NCBI RefSeq assembly: GCF_000426345.1
Contig: NZ_AUFE01000029.1
Coordinates: 17,139 to 81,138, forward strand
From: Cupriavidus phytohabitans
Lineage (GTDB): Bacteria > Pseudomonadota > Gammaproteobacteria > Burkholderiales > Burkholderiaceae
Direction: 5' to 3'
DNA: 64,000 bases
Shown piece after piece: positions 18,389-27,343 of the stretch. Made by a program: the position numbers and the translations under genes. The notes under the pieces were generated by a model. It searched no databases. It saw only the letters and a list, made by a program, of their open reading frames with translations, and was not told where the DNA came from. Each line of letters starts with the position of its first letter. Positions within the stretch are counted from its first letter, which is position 1.

Positions 18389-18421
18389 ACACAGTCGGCT
18401 TACGGGAAGCCGGTGGAAACC

Positions 18422-19330
18422 TTACTTCAATTCTTCACCGGTCAGGCGCGTCAGCGCCTCACGATACTTTGCCGCGGTCTTCTCGATCACGTCATCCGGC
18501 AGCTGCGGCGCCGGGGCGGTCTTGGGCCACGGCTTGCCGTCGATGCGCACGGCTTCCAGCCAGTCGCGCACGAACTGCTTGTCGAACGACGGCGGGTTGG
18601 TGCCGACCTGGTACGAATCGGCCGGCCAGAAGCGCGACGAGTCGGCGGTCAGCACTTCGTCCATCAGCGTCAGCACGCCGTTGTCGTCCAGGCCGAACTC
18701 GAACTTGGTGTCGGCAATGATGATGCCGCGCGTGGCGGCGAACTCGGCCGCTTCCTTGTACAGGCGGATCGAGATCTCGCGCATCTGGCGCGCCAGCGCG
18801 ATGCCGATGCGGGCCTCAACCTCGGCGAACGAGATGTTCTCGTCGTGCTCGCCCATCTCGGCCTTGGCGGCCGGGGTGAAGATCGGCTCGGGCAGCTTCT
18901 GCGCGTTCTGCAGGCCGGCGGGCAGCGCGATGCCGCATACCTTGCCGGTAGCCTGGTAGTCCTTCCAGCCGCTGCCGGCGAGATAGCCGCGCACCACGGC
19001 TTCGACCAGGATCGGCTTCAGGCGCTTGACCACCACGGCGCGGCCCCTGACCTGTTCCACTTCCGCCGGCGCCACCACGGTTTCGGGCGCGATGCCGGTC
19101 TCATGGTTCGGCACGATATGCGCCAGCTTCTTGAACCAGAAGTCGGCCATCTGGTTCAGCACGCGGCCCTTGTCGGGGATCGGCTCGCCCATGATGACGT
19201 CGAACGCCGACAGGCGGTCGGTGGTGACGATCAGCAGCTTGTCATTGCCGACGGCGTAGTTGTCGCGCACCTTGCCGTGGCCCAGCAGCGGCAGCGAGTT
19301 GATGGAGGACTGGTAGAGAGCGTTGGACAT
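18422..19330 (-). CDS. purC: Phosphoribosylaminoimidazole-succinocarboxamide synthase
   Basis: SAICAR synthase joins CAIR and aspartate with ATP. The 302-residue protein is of the longer, yeast-like type. GHGKVRDNY near residue 17 and TTDRLSAFDVIMGEPIPDKG near residue 37 form the nucleotide site; IIADTKFEFG and LMDEVLTADSSRFW near residues 200-235 are further family marks. It heads the pur genes of the leftward cluster, with a 240-bp repeat-bearing gap to fba. Confidence 0.96.
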   Translation of the reverse strand: MSNALYQSSINSLPLLGHGKVRDNYAVGNDKLLIVTTDRLSAFDVIMGEPIPDKGRVLNQMADFWFKKLAHIVPNHETGIAPETVVAPAEVEQVRGRAVVVKRLKPILVEAVVRGYLAGSGWKDYQATGKVCGIALPAGLQNAQKLPEPIFTPAAKAEMGEHDENISFAEVEARIGIALARQMREISIRLYKEAAEFAATRGIIIADTKFEFGLDDNGVLTLMDEVLTADSSRFWPADSYQVGTNPPSFDKQFVRDWLEAVRIDGKPWPKTAPAPQLPDDVIEKTAAKYREALTRLTGEELK

Positions 19331-19360
19331 GATGTAGTTGGCAAATCGCCGTCCGGTTTG

Positions 19361-19415
19361 CTCCCCTCTCCCGCTCGCGGGAGGGAGGGGCTAAGGGCTG
19401 GGGGAGAGGGGGAGC
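19361..19415. repeat. REP-like hairpin repeat, copy 3
   Basis: CTCCCCTCTCCCGC-TC-GCGGGAGGGAGGGG followed by GGGGGAGAGGGGG, between purC and fba. Confidence 0.78.
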
Positions 19416-19450
19416 GCATCAACGGGCACCGTGGCACGGGCAACCGCCTG

Positions 19451-19491
19451 CCCTCTCCCCCGACCCCTCTCCCGCAAGCGGGAGAGGGGAG
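19451..19491. repeat. REP-like hairpin repeat, copy 4
   Basis: CCCCTCTCCCGC-AA-GCGGGAGAGGGG is a perfect 12-bp stem, in opposite arrangement to copy 3 in the same gap. It probably also acts as an RNA 3' stabiliser or terminator after fba. Confidence 0.78.
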
Positions 19492-19570
19492 AAAACAATG
19501 CGGGGCTTCGTGCGGTAGCGAAGCCCCAGGCGTCAGCGTCGGCCCCGTCGGTGCGGGGCCAGGGCACTGC

Positions 19571-20635
19571 TTACTGCACGACCTGCGCCAGCTTGCCCGA
19601 CTTGTACTGCTGCGCGACGTCGACCAGCGTGACCGGCTTGATCTTGCTGGCCTGGCCTTCGCAGCCGAACGAAATATAGCGCGCCTTGCACACTTGCTTG
19701 GCGGCTTCGCGGGCCGGCTTCAGGTATTCGCGCGGGTCGAACTTGCTCGGGTTCTCGACAAAGAAGCGACGGATCGCGCCGGTCATGGCCAGGCGGATGT
19801 CGGTATCGATGTTGATCTTGCGCACGCCGTACTTGATGGCTTCCTGGATTTCCTCGACCGGCACGCCGTAGGTTTCCTTCATGTCGCCGCCGAACTTGCG
19901 GATTTCTTCCAGCAGTTCCTGCGGAACCGACGACGAGCCGTGCATCACCAGGTGGGTGTTGGGGATGCGGGCGTGGATTTCCTTGATGCGGCTGATCGCC
20001 AGGATGTCGCCGGTGGGCTTGCGGGTGAACTTGTACGCGCCGTGCGAGGTGCCGATGGCGATGGCCAGTGCGTCCAGCTGGGTGGCCTTGACGAAGTCGG
20101 CGGCCTGCTCCGGATCGGTCAGCAGCATGGAGTGGTCCAGCACGCCTTCGGCGCCGATGCCGTCTTCCTCGCCGGCCTCACCGGTTTCCAGCGAGCCCAG
20201 GCAGCCCAGTTCGCCTTCCACGGTCACGCCGACGGCGTGGGCCAGTTCCACCACCTTGCGGGTGACGTCGATGTTGTAGTCGTACTCGGCGGGGGTCTTG
20301 CCGTCTTCGCGCAGCGAGCCGTCCATCATCACCGACGAGAAGCCCAGGTCGATCGCGCCCTGGCAGATCGCCGGCGACTGGCCGTGGTCCTGGTGCATCA
20401 CCACCGGGATGTGCGGGTAGGCTTCGACCGCGGCTTCGATCAGGTGGCGCAGGAAATGCTCGCCGGCGTATTTGCGGGCGCCGGCCGAGGCTTGCATGAT
20501 CACCGGAGCGTTGACCTCGTCGGCCGCCTGCATGATGGCCTGCACTTGCTCGAGGTTGTTCACGTTGAAGGCCGGCAGGCCGTAGCTGTTCTCGGCTGCG
20601 TGGTCCAGCAGCTGGCGCATCGAAACGAGTGGCAT
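19571..20635 (-). CDS. fba: Class II fructose-1,6-bisphosphate aldolase
   Basis: This zinc-dependent aldolase of glycolysis, gluconeogenesis and the Calvin cycle has 354 residues. PAFNVNNLEQ is at the N-terminus. MHQDHG near residue 80 gives a zinc histidine and GTSHGAYKF near residue 212 another. MHGSSSVP lies near residue 245, and KINIDTD with the C-terminal region follows. The length and motifs fit the Calvin-type class IIB form common in Cupriavidus. It lies 49 bp downstream of pyk and is probably cotranscribed from pgk. Confidence 0.96.
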   Translation of the reverse strand: MPLVSMRQLLDHAAENSYGLPAFNVNNLEQVQAIMQAADEVNAPVIMQASAGARKYAGEHFLRHLIEAAVEAYPHIPVVMHQDHGQSPAICQGAIDLGFSSVMMDGSLREDGKTPAEYDYNIDVTRKVVELAHAVGVTVEGELGCLGSLETGEAGEEDGIGAEGVLDHSMLLTDPEQAADFVKATQLDALAIAIGTSHGAYKFTRKPTGDILAISRIKEIHARIPNTHLVMHGSSSVPQELLEEIRKFGGDMKETYGVPVEEIQEAIKYGVRKINIDTDIRLAMTGAIRRFFVENPSKFDPREYLKPAREAAKQVCKARYISFGCEGQASKIKPVTLVDVAQQYKSGKLAQVVQ

Positions 20636-20684
20636 GTCTAACTCCTAAATAAAAATGGGGTGTCTCTACTTGTTCTGTCGGCGC

Positions 20685-22121
20685 TCAATGCCCCACCCTG
20701 ACGATCTTCAGGGTGTTGGTACCGCCCGGCTGCCCCATCGGTTCGCCGATGGTCAGCACGATGAAATCGCCGCGCTGTACCACGCCCTGCGCGAGCAGCA
20801 GCTCTTCGGCCTGCTCCAGCGCGGTGTCGCGGTCGGCGCTGGACTGCAGCGGCAGCGGCACCACGTTGCGGTACAGCTGCATCTTGCGCTGCGAGGCCAG
20901 GTTGGGCGTCATGGCGTAGATCGGCACATGGATGCGGTGACGGCTCATCCACAGTGCGGTGGCGCCGGAATCGGTCAGCGCGGCAATCGCCTTCACCTGC
21001 AAATGATAGGCGGTGAACAGCGCACCCATCGCCACCGACTGGTCGATGCGCGAGAAGGTCTGGTTCAGGAAGTCGGTGTCGAGCTGCACCACCTCGGACT
21101 TCTCGGCCTCGATGCAGACCGCGGCCATGGCCTCGACGGTCTCGACCGGATAGCGCCCGGCGGCGGTCTCGGCCGACAGCATCACCGCGTCGGTGCCGTC
21201 CAGCACGGCGTTGGCCACATCCGACACCTCGGCGCGCGTCGGCACCGGGTTGACGATCATGCTTTCCATCATCTGCGTCGCGGTGATGGTGAGCTTGTTG
21301 GCTTCGCGCGCCAGCTTGATCATGCGCTTCTGCAGCGCCGGCACGGCGGCATTGCCGACTTCAACGGCGAGGTCGCCGCGCGCCACCATGATGCCGTCGG
21401 AGGCCTGCAGGATCTCTTCCAGCACGCCCGGGTGGATCGCTTCGGCGCGCTCGATCTTGGCGATCATGCGGGCCTTGTGGCCATGCGGCTGTCCGGCCAC
21501 GGCGGCCAGCTGGCGCGCCATTTCCATGTCGGTGGCGTTCTTCGGAAAGCTGACCGCGACGTAGTCCGCGCCCAGGGCCATGGCGGTCTTGATGTCGTCC
21601 ATGTCCTTCGCCGTCAAGGCCGGCGCCGACAGGCCGCCGCCCTGGCGGTTGATGCCCTTGTTGTTGGACAGGTCCCCGCCGATGCGCACGGTGGTGAAGA
21701 TCTCGGTGCCGAGCACGCGGTCCACCACCAGCACGATCAGGCCGTCGTTCAGCAGCAGCAGGTCGCCCGGACCGACATCGCGCGGCAGGTCCTGGTAGTC
21801 CAGGCCAACGCGTTCTTCATTGCCGAGCTGGCAGGCGGAATCGAGGACAAAGGGATCGCCCGGCTTGAGCGTGATCTTGCCGTGCTCGAACTTGCCGACG
21901 CGGATCTTGGGGCCCTGCAGGTCGGCCATGATCGCCACCTCGCGGCCGCAAGCCTGGGCGGCTTCGCGCACCAGCCGGGCGCGGTCGATATGGTCCTGCG
22001 CGGTGCCGTGCGAGAAATTCAGCCGCACCACGTCGACCCCCCCGGCAATCATGCGCGTCAGGATCTCCAGCGAGCTGGAGGCGGGGCCGATGGTGGCGAC
22101 GATCTTGGTGGAACGGGTCAT
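20685..22121 (-). CDS. pyk: Pyruvate kinase
   Basis: This enzyme converts phosphoenolpyruvate and ADP to pyruvate and ATP. The 478-residue protein begins TKIVATIGPASSS, has DGIMVARGDLAVE near residue 245 as the active-site signature, and MLSAETAAGRYP near residue 310. The regulatory C-domain is complete. It is located 59 bp after pgk and before fba, so lower glycolysis is grouped. Confidence 0.96.
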   Translation of the reverse strand: MTRSTKIVATIGPASSSLEILTRMIAGGVDVVRLNFSHGTAQDHIDRARLVREAAQACGREVAIMADLQGPKIRVGKFEHGKITLKPGDPFVLDSACQLGNEERVGLDYQDLPRDVGPGDLLLLNDGLIVLVVDRVLGTEIFTTVRIGGDLSNNKGINRQGGGLSAPALTAKDMDDIKTAMALGADYVAVSFPKNATDMEMARQLAAVAGQPHGHKARMIAKIERAEAIHPGVLEEILQASDGIMVARGDLAVEVGNAAVPALQKRMIKLAREANKLTITATQMMESMIVNPVPTRAEVSDVANAVLDGTDAVMLSAETAAGRYPVETVEAMAAVCIEAEKSEVVQLDTDFLNQTFSRIDQSVAMGALFTAYHLQVKAIAALTDSGATALWMSRHRIHVPIYAMTPNLASQRKMQLYRNVVPLPLQSSADRDTALEQAEELLLAQGVVQRGDFIVLTIGEPMGQPGGTNTLKIVRVGH

Positions 22122-22180
22122 GCGCGGGTTTCCTTGGTGAAGGACAGTGGCCCGGCATGGCGCCAGGCCCGGCGGATGCT

Positions 22181-23377
22181 TCAGCCTGCTGCGCGTTGTT
22201 CCAGCACTTCAAAGGCGGGCAGCTTCTTGCCTTCCAGGAATTCCAGGAACGCGCCGCCGCCGGTGGAGATATAGCCGACGCGGTCGGCGATGCCGTACTT
22301 GGCGATGGCGGCCAGCGTGTCGCCGCCGCCGGCGATCGAGAATGCCTTCGAATCGGCAATGGCCTCGGCCAGTACCCTGGTGCCGTTGCCGAACTGGTCG
22401 AACTCGAACACGCCCACCGGGCCGTTCCAGACGATGGTGCCGGCGGCCTTCAGTTGCCCGGCCAGAAGGGCGGCGGTCTTGGGACCGATGTCCAGGATCA
22501 TGTCGTCGTCGGCCACGTCCTTGACGTCCTTGACGGTCGCCGCGGCGGTCGCGCTGAATTCCTTGGCGCAGACCACGTCGACGGGAATGGGCACCGAGGC
22601 GCCGCGCCCGGCCATGATGTCGATGATGGCCTTGGCATCGCCGACCAGGTCGGCTTCCGCCAGCGACTTGCCGATCTTCAGGCCGGCGGCCAGCATGAAG
22701 GTGTTGGCGATGCCGCCGCCGACGACGAGGTTGTCGACCTTGTCGGCCAGCGACTTCAGGATGGTCAGCTTGGTCGAGACCTTGGAGCCGGCCACGATCG
22801 CCACCAGCGGCCGGGCCGGCTGGCCCAGCGCCTTGCCCAGCGCGTCGATCTCGGCGGCCAGCAGCGGGCCGGCGCAGGCAATCGGGGCGAACCTGGCGAT
22901 GCCATGGGTGGTGGCCTCGGCGCGGTGCGCGGTGCCGAAGGCGTCGTTCACATAGACGTCACAGAGCTTGGCCATCTTCTGCGCCAGCTCGTCGCTGTTC
23001 TTCTTCTCGCCCTTGTTGACGCGGCAGTTTTCCAGCAGCACCACCTGGCCGGGCGCGACCTCGACGCCGTCGACCCAGTTCTGCACCAGCTTGACCGGCT
23101 TGCCCAGCAGCTCGGACAGGCGCGTGGCGATCGGCGCCAGCGAGTCTTCCGGCTTGAACTCGCCTTCGGTCGGGCGGCCCAGGTGCGACGTGACCATCAC
23201 CGCGGCGCCGGCGGCCAGGCAGGCCTCGATCGCGGGCACCGAGGCGCGGATGCGGGTGTCCTCGGTGATATGGCCGGCGTCGTCCTGCGGCACGTTCAGG
23301 TCGGCGCGGATGAACACCCGCTTGCCGGAGATTTTGCCTTGGGAAATCAGATCGGAAAGACGCAGGACAGTGGTCAT
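22181..23377 (-). CDS. pgk: Phosphoglycerate kinase
   Basis: This enzyme interconverts 1,3-bisphosphoglycerate and 3-phosphoglycerate with ATP formation. I start it at MTTVLRLSDL (23377), giving 398 residues, the family's usual size; the open frame extends 95 codons further without family similarity. Motifs are VFIRADLNVPQD near residue 21, GSKVSTKL near 205 and AGGGDTLAAI near 365. It heads the leftward cluster. A possible -10 (TAAAAT on the minus strand, 23424-23429) lies about 47 bp upstream. Confidence 0.96.
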   Translation of the reverse strand: MTTVLRLSDLISQGKISGKRVFIRADLNVPQDDAGHITEDTRIRASVPAIEACLAAGAAVMVTSHLGRPTEGEFKPEDSLAPIATRLSELLGKPVKLVQNWVDGVEVAPGQVVLLENCRVNKGEKKNSDELAQKMAKLCDVYVNDAFGTAHRAEATTHGIARFAPIACAGPLLAAEIDALGKALGQPARPLVAIVAGSKVSTKLTILKSLADKVDNLVVGGGIANTFMLAAGLKIGKSLAEADLVGDAKAIIDIMAGRGASVPIPVDVVCAKEFSATAAATVKDVKDVADDDMILDIGPKTAALLAGQLKAAGTIVWNGPVGVFEFDQFGNGTRVLAEAIADSKAFSIAGGGDTLAAIAKYGIADRVGYISTGGGAFLEFLEGKKLPAFEVLEQRAAG

Positions 23378-23733
23378 GACGGTGAAAGGCGCGAGATTTC
23401 GCTGAAAAATCGGGGAAACGGGGATTTTACCTGATCGCGGTCGACGCTTTGGCATTCCGGGCGGCAATGGACTTGCAATGTGCATCAACGTACACAATGA
23501 CATTTCCCACCGGCCTGCACGCCCCACGAAAGAAGGGTCACGTGGACGTCCCCCTGCCCCCCCGAGTGCGGTAATGTATGCAACGTCTGCTAAAACAGAC
23601 ACGCGCTGACAGCAGAGCCGGTAAGGCAAACGGCCAGGATCGCACCAGGCGGATAACAACAAGGCATGCCGGCGTGCGTGGGCGCACAGCCGGCGCCGCG
23701 CATTATCTTGTCGCGAATGCAGGGGGTAATCAG
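23378..23733. other. Divergent intergenic region pgk / LuxR gene
   Basis: These 356 bp separate pgk from the first LuxR-type gene and must hold both promoters. Visible structure is a TAAAAT -10 candidate for pgk and a small inverted repeat GTCTG-N6-CAGAC (23585-23600) in front of the LuxR gene. I see no coding evidence. Confidence 0.5.
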
Positions 23734-24840
23734 ATGAACGAAGCCGACATGCACGGAGCGATCCGTGGCTTGTACGAGGGCATTCTCGATCCGGGTGCCT
23801 GGCAGCAGAGCCTGCGCACCCTGACCGATATGGCCGGCTCGGCGCACGCCTCGATGATGGTCTGGGACACGGTACGCGACCAGGTCACCGTCAATGAAAT
23901 CGTCAATCCGGTGGTGGAGTTGTTCACCGAGTACGAATCGGATTTCCAGGCCATCGATCCGGCCAAGCACTTCGCACCGCGGCTTCAGCCGGGCGCGTGG
24001 TACGTCGACGCGCGCGAGCTGGGCGAAGGCGCCATGGCGCGCCACCCGTTCTACCGCGATTTCTTCCACCGCTACGACCTGCGCTCCTACGTGGCATGCC
24101 TGGTCGCGCGCCAGCCGCACTACGAAGTCTATTTCTCGATGCAGCGCGGGCGCACGCAGCCGCTGTTCTCGACCGACGACACCCGCGGCATGGACTGGAT
24201 CATCCCGCATATGCGCAGTGCCATGTCCATGCGCGACCGCACGCTGGGGCTGACCGTGCTGGCGCGGCTGTCGTCGCAGCTGGTGGAGCGGCTCAACTTC
24301 GCGCTGCTGGTGTTTTCGCCGCAGCGCCAGGTGCTGCTGGGCAATCGCGCCGGCGAACGCTGGGTGCGGCGCCTGGACCCGGCGGGCAAGGTCTCGGACT
24401 GGACCCTGTCGCGGCCCTTCGGCGAAATGCTGGCCGCGGCTTGCGACCCGCAGCGCGCGGTGGCCGCCCAGGCCGCGCGCGCCACCGACGGCAGCGGCGC
24501 CAGCGCGCAGGTGATCGTGCTGCCGCTGCCGCCCTCGCACGCCTTTGCCGCGCAATGGCAGGAGCCGGCGGCGCTGGTGGTGGTGCACGAGCATGACAAC
24601 GCGCCGCTGTTGCTGGCTCCCGTGCTGCGCGACCTGTACGGCCTGACGCCGGCGGAAACGCGGCTGGCGACCCAGCTCGCCGGCGGCCAGGGCCTGCCCG
24701 AAGCCAGCCAGCAGCTGAACATCCGCCACGAAACGGCGCGCACGCAGCTCAAGGCCGTCTTCCACAAGACCGGCACCAACAGCCAGGCCCAGCTCACCCA
24801 CCTGCTTTCGCGCCTGGGCGCGGCGCTGGAAGGGGCCTGA
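23734..24840 (+). CDS. LuxR-type HTH regulator, paralogue 1
   Basis: This 368-residue putative transcription factor starts at MNEADMHGAIRGLYEG. The open frame continues upstream, but this ATG aligns with the paralogue's start. The C-terminal 60 residues hold a LuxR-like HTH (LTPAETRLATQLAGGQGLPEASQQLNIRHETARTQLKAVFHKTG). The N-terminal 290 residues form an unrecognised sensory region, possibly PAS-like. It is followed 104 bp later by a close paralogue, so the pair arose by tandem duplication. No target genes are evident. Confidence 0.82.
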   Translation: MNEADMHGAIRGLYEGILDPGAWQQSLRTLTDMAGSAHASMMVWDTVRDQVTVNEIVNPVVELFTEYESDFQAIDPAKHFAPRLQPGAWYVDARELGEGAMARHPFYRDFFHRYDLRSYVACLVARQPHYEVYFSMQRGRTQPLFSTDDTRGMDWIIPHMRSAMSMRDRTLGLTVLARLSSQLVERLNFALLVFSPQRQVLLGNRAGERWVRRLDPAGKVSDWTLSRPFGEMLAAACDPQRAVAAQAARATDGSGASAQVIVLPLPPSHAFAAQWQEPAALVVVHEHDNAPLLLAPVLRDLYGLTPAETRLATQLAGGQGLPEASQQLNIRHETARTQLKAVFHKTGTNSQAQLTHLLSRLGAALEGA

Positions 24841-24944
24841 ATTACACCCTCGCGCGGTACACCGGCCGGCAACACACCGGCAGCCCTGGCACAGCCGCGC
24901 AAAGAAAGTACCAAAAGTACAAAAAAGAAGAAAGAAGAAAAACC

Positions 24945-26081
24945 ATGAGCGACACGCCGATGCATGACACCATCCGCGCGCTGTACGAGGGAATCTTTGA
25001 CGCCGATGCCTGGCGCCGCAGCCTGGGCGCGCTTTGCCAGGCCAGCGACAGCTCGCATGCGCTGCTGCTGGTGCGCGATACGGTCCACGAACGCGTGCTG
25101 GTGAACCAGGTGGTCAATCCCGTTCCCGAAGCAGTGGCCGCCTATAGCGAATACTACGAGACCATCGACCCGGCCCTGCCCTTCGCCCAGCGCATGTCGG
25201 TGGGCAACTGGTATATCGATTCGCGCGAGCTTGGTTCGCAGGCGATGCGCCACTCGCCGTTCTACGGCGAGTTCCTGCACCAGTTCGAGCAATCGTCGGT
25301 GATGGCTTGCCTGATCGAACGCAAGCCGCACTATGAAGTGTTCCTGTCGCTGCAGCGGCCGCTGGGCGGCAACCAGTATTCACCCGAGGACGCGCGCGCG
25401 CTCGACTGGGCGATTCCGCATGTGCGCCACGCCATGGCGCTGCGCGACCGTACGCACCAGGTGTCGGCGCTGGCGCATGCATCGAGCCAGTTGCTGGAGC
25501 GGCTGCCGTTCGGGGTGATCGTGTTGCGGGACGATGGCAAGACGCTGCTGGCCAACAGTACCGGGGAGGCGTGGGTGCGGCGGCTGCTGCCGGCGGTGTC
25601 GATCGAGACCAGCGCGGCGGCGTCTGCGGCGGGCGCGCGGCCTGAAGAATGGCGGCTGTCACGGCCGTTTGCTGAAGCATTGAAGGCCGCGTGCGATCCG
25701 GGCAATAAGCAGCCGGCGCAGGCGCTGCGGGCGGTGGATGGCAGTGGGCGGCAGGCGCAGGTGATCCTGTTGCCTTTGCCGCCGGCGCACCAGTTGTCGA
25801 TGGATTGGCAGCGGCCCAGCGTGCTGGTGGCGATCCATGAGCCGGGAGTCGTGCCGATGACGCTGCCCGCTGTGCTGCGGGACTTGTATGGGCTGACGCC
25901 GGCGGAGACGCGCCTGGCGCTGCAGCTGTCAACGGGGATCGGGCTGCCTGAAGCTTGCGAGCAGATCGGGATTCGGCGGGAAACCGGGAGGACGCAGTTG
26001 AAGGCGATTTTCAACAAGACTGCTACCGGGACGCAGGCGCAGCTGGCGCATTTGCTGACGCGGTTGGGAGTTAGGGCTTAA
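24945..26081 (+). CDS. LuxR-type HTH regulator, paralogue 2
   Basis: This 378-residue tandem paralogue of the preceding gene shares the start (MHDTIRALYEGIFDADAWRRSL), the YVxxRELGxxAMxHxPFY-type middle and the C-terminal LuxR-like HTH (YGLTPAETRLALQLSTGIGLPEACEQIGIRRETGR). The Shine-Dalgarno region is an AAGAAGAAAGAAG run. It has a small insertion near residues 220-235 relative to the first copy. Signal and targets are unknown. Confidence 0.82.
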   Translation: MSDTPMHDTIRALYEGIFDADAWRRSLGALCQASDSSHALLLVRDTVHERVLVNQVVNPVPEAVAAYSEYYETIDPALPFAQRMSVGNWYIDSRELGSQAMRHSPFYGEFLHQFEQSSVMACLIERKPHYEVFLSLQRPLGGNQYSPEDARALDWAIPHVRHAMALRDRTHQVSALAHASSQLLERLPFGVIVLRDDGKTLLANSTGEAWVRRLLPAVSIETSAAASAAGARPEEWRLSRPFAEALKAACDPGNKQPAQALRAVDGSGRQAQVILLPLPPAHQLSMDWQRPSVLVAIHEPGVVPMTLPAVLRDLYGLTPAETRLALQLSTGIGLPEACEQIGIRRETGRTQLKAIFNKTATGTQAQLAHLLTRLGVRA

Positions 26082-26096
26082 GGCACCCGCTTGTCT

Positions 26097-26140
26097 GCTC
26101 CCCTCTCCCGCCTGCGGGAGAGGGGCCGGGGGAGAGGGCC
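26097..26140. repeat. REP-like hairpin repeat, copy 5
   Basis: CTCCCCTCTCCCGC-CT-GCGGGAGAGGGGCC followed by GGGGGAGAGGG, almost identical to the copy at 18272. It is located between the convergent LuxR and Bug genes and may terminate one or both. Confidence 0.8.
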
Positions 26141-26173
26141 GGAGCTTCAACGAAGTGAAGCCCTTGCCTAGCC

Positions 26174-27193
26174 TCAATCGATCGAAGCCCCCACCGTCTT
26201 CACCACCCCCGCCCACTTCTGCCGGTCCGCCTTGACGGTAGCCTTGAACTGCTCCACCGACTCGATCCGCGGCGTATTGCCGGCATCGACCAGCTTCTGC
26301 CGGATCGACGGCGTTTCCAGCGCGACCTTGACCGCGTCGTTGATCTTGCGCGCGATCTTCGGATCCAGGCCCTTGGGCCCGAAGAATCCAAACCAGATGG
26401 TGCTGTTGTAGCCGGCGACGCCGCTCTCGGCAATGGTCGGCACGTCCGGAATCACCGGCACGCGCTTGCTGGTGGTCACGCCCAGCAGCCGCACCTTGCC
26501 GGCACGGTATTGCGGCAGCACGCTCTGCACCTGGTTGAAGATGCAGCAGACCTCGCCCTTGAGCACGGCCTGCAGCGCATCGGGGCCGCCCTTGTACGGT
26601 ACGTGGGTCATGTCCAGGCCCGCGCGGGCGTTGAATTCGGCGAAGGCCAGGTGCGTGCCCGTCCCGTTGCCGGTCGAGGCATAGTTGTACTTGCCCGGAT
26701 TGGCCTTCACCTTCTCGATGAATTCCTTCACCGTCTTCACGTCGATCACGGCCGGATTGACAGTCAGCACGTTGGACACTTCGACCAGCGGCGCCACCGG
26801 CGTGAAATCGGTGTCGGCGTCGAACGGCAGGTTCTTGTACAGCGCCGGATTGATGCCGTGCGTGGCCGCGGTGCCGAGCAGCAGCGTGTAGCCGTCAGGC
26901 CTGGCATGCGCCACCACTTCGGAGGCGACGTTGCCGCCGGCGCCCGGACGGTAGTCATAGATGATCGTGGTCTTGAGCGACTTCTGCAGCGATTCCTGCA
27001 GCGCGCGGCCCACCATGTCGACGCCGGAGCCGGCGGTGAATCCCATCAGGATCGTCACCGGCTGCGTCGGCCACTCGCCCTGCGCCCGGGCGGGCGCGCT
27101 CACGGCAGCGGCGGCGCACAGGGCGGCCATGCCTGCGGCCAGGCGGAAGGTGGAACGGAAGGACAAGCGCGGCAGGCGGGACGAAATGGGCAT
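26174..27193 (-). CDS. Bug/TctC-family tricarboxylate-type solute-binding protein
   Basis: This periplasmic binding protein of the large Bug family is typical of Burkholderiales. I start it at MPISSRLPRLSFRS (27193); the signal peptide ends at APARA-Q near residue 38. Family marks are WPTQPVTILMGFTAGSGVDMVGR, YDYRPGAGGNVASEVV and the YNYASTGNGTGTHLAFAEF region near residue 155. It is 339 residues long. No TctA/TctB membrane genes are adjacent, which is usual for orphan Bug proteins. The ligand is unknown. Confidence 0.88.
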   Translation of the reverse strand: MPISSRLPRLSFRSTFRLAAGMAALCAAAAVSAPARAQGEWPTQPVTILMGFTAGSGVDMVGRALQESLQKSLKTTIIYDYRPGAGGNVASEVVAHARPDGYTLLLGTAATHGINPALYKNLPFDADTDFTPVAPLVEVSNVLTVNPAVIDVKTVKEFIEKVKANPGKYNYASTGNGTGTHLAFAEFNARAGLDMTHVPYKGGPDALQAVLKGEVCCIFNQVQSVLPQYRAGKVRLLGVTTSKRVPVIPDVPTIAESGVAGYNSTIWFGFFGPKGLDPKIARKINDAVKVALETPSIRQKLVDAGNTPRIESVEQFKATVKADRQKWAGVVKTVGASID

Positions 27194-27343
27194 GGGGGCA
27201 CCGTCAGGAAAGGCAGCACAAAAAAAGGCCGGGGTCTGAGCCCCGGGCCAGTGCCACAAGATAGCAAGGATCCTGCCAAAACCCAACGAACCAGTTCGCT
27301 TGAAGGTATGCCGTGGCGGCATATGGTGCGCATGGCGTGGCGC

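Noticed and set aside
18413..20641. A 742-codon open frame antisense to purC and fba, and a similar 707-codon frame at 15936-18059
   Set aside because: Very long antisense frames are expected at this GC content. They are rich in Arg/His/Gln, lack ribosome sites and family motifs, and cover well-supported enzymes on the other strand.
23378..23662. An N-terminal extension of phosphoglycerate kinase
   Set aside because: The open frame continues 95 codons upstream, but known PGKs start at the ATG at 23377 and the extension has no conserved sequence.
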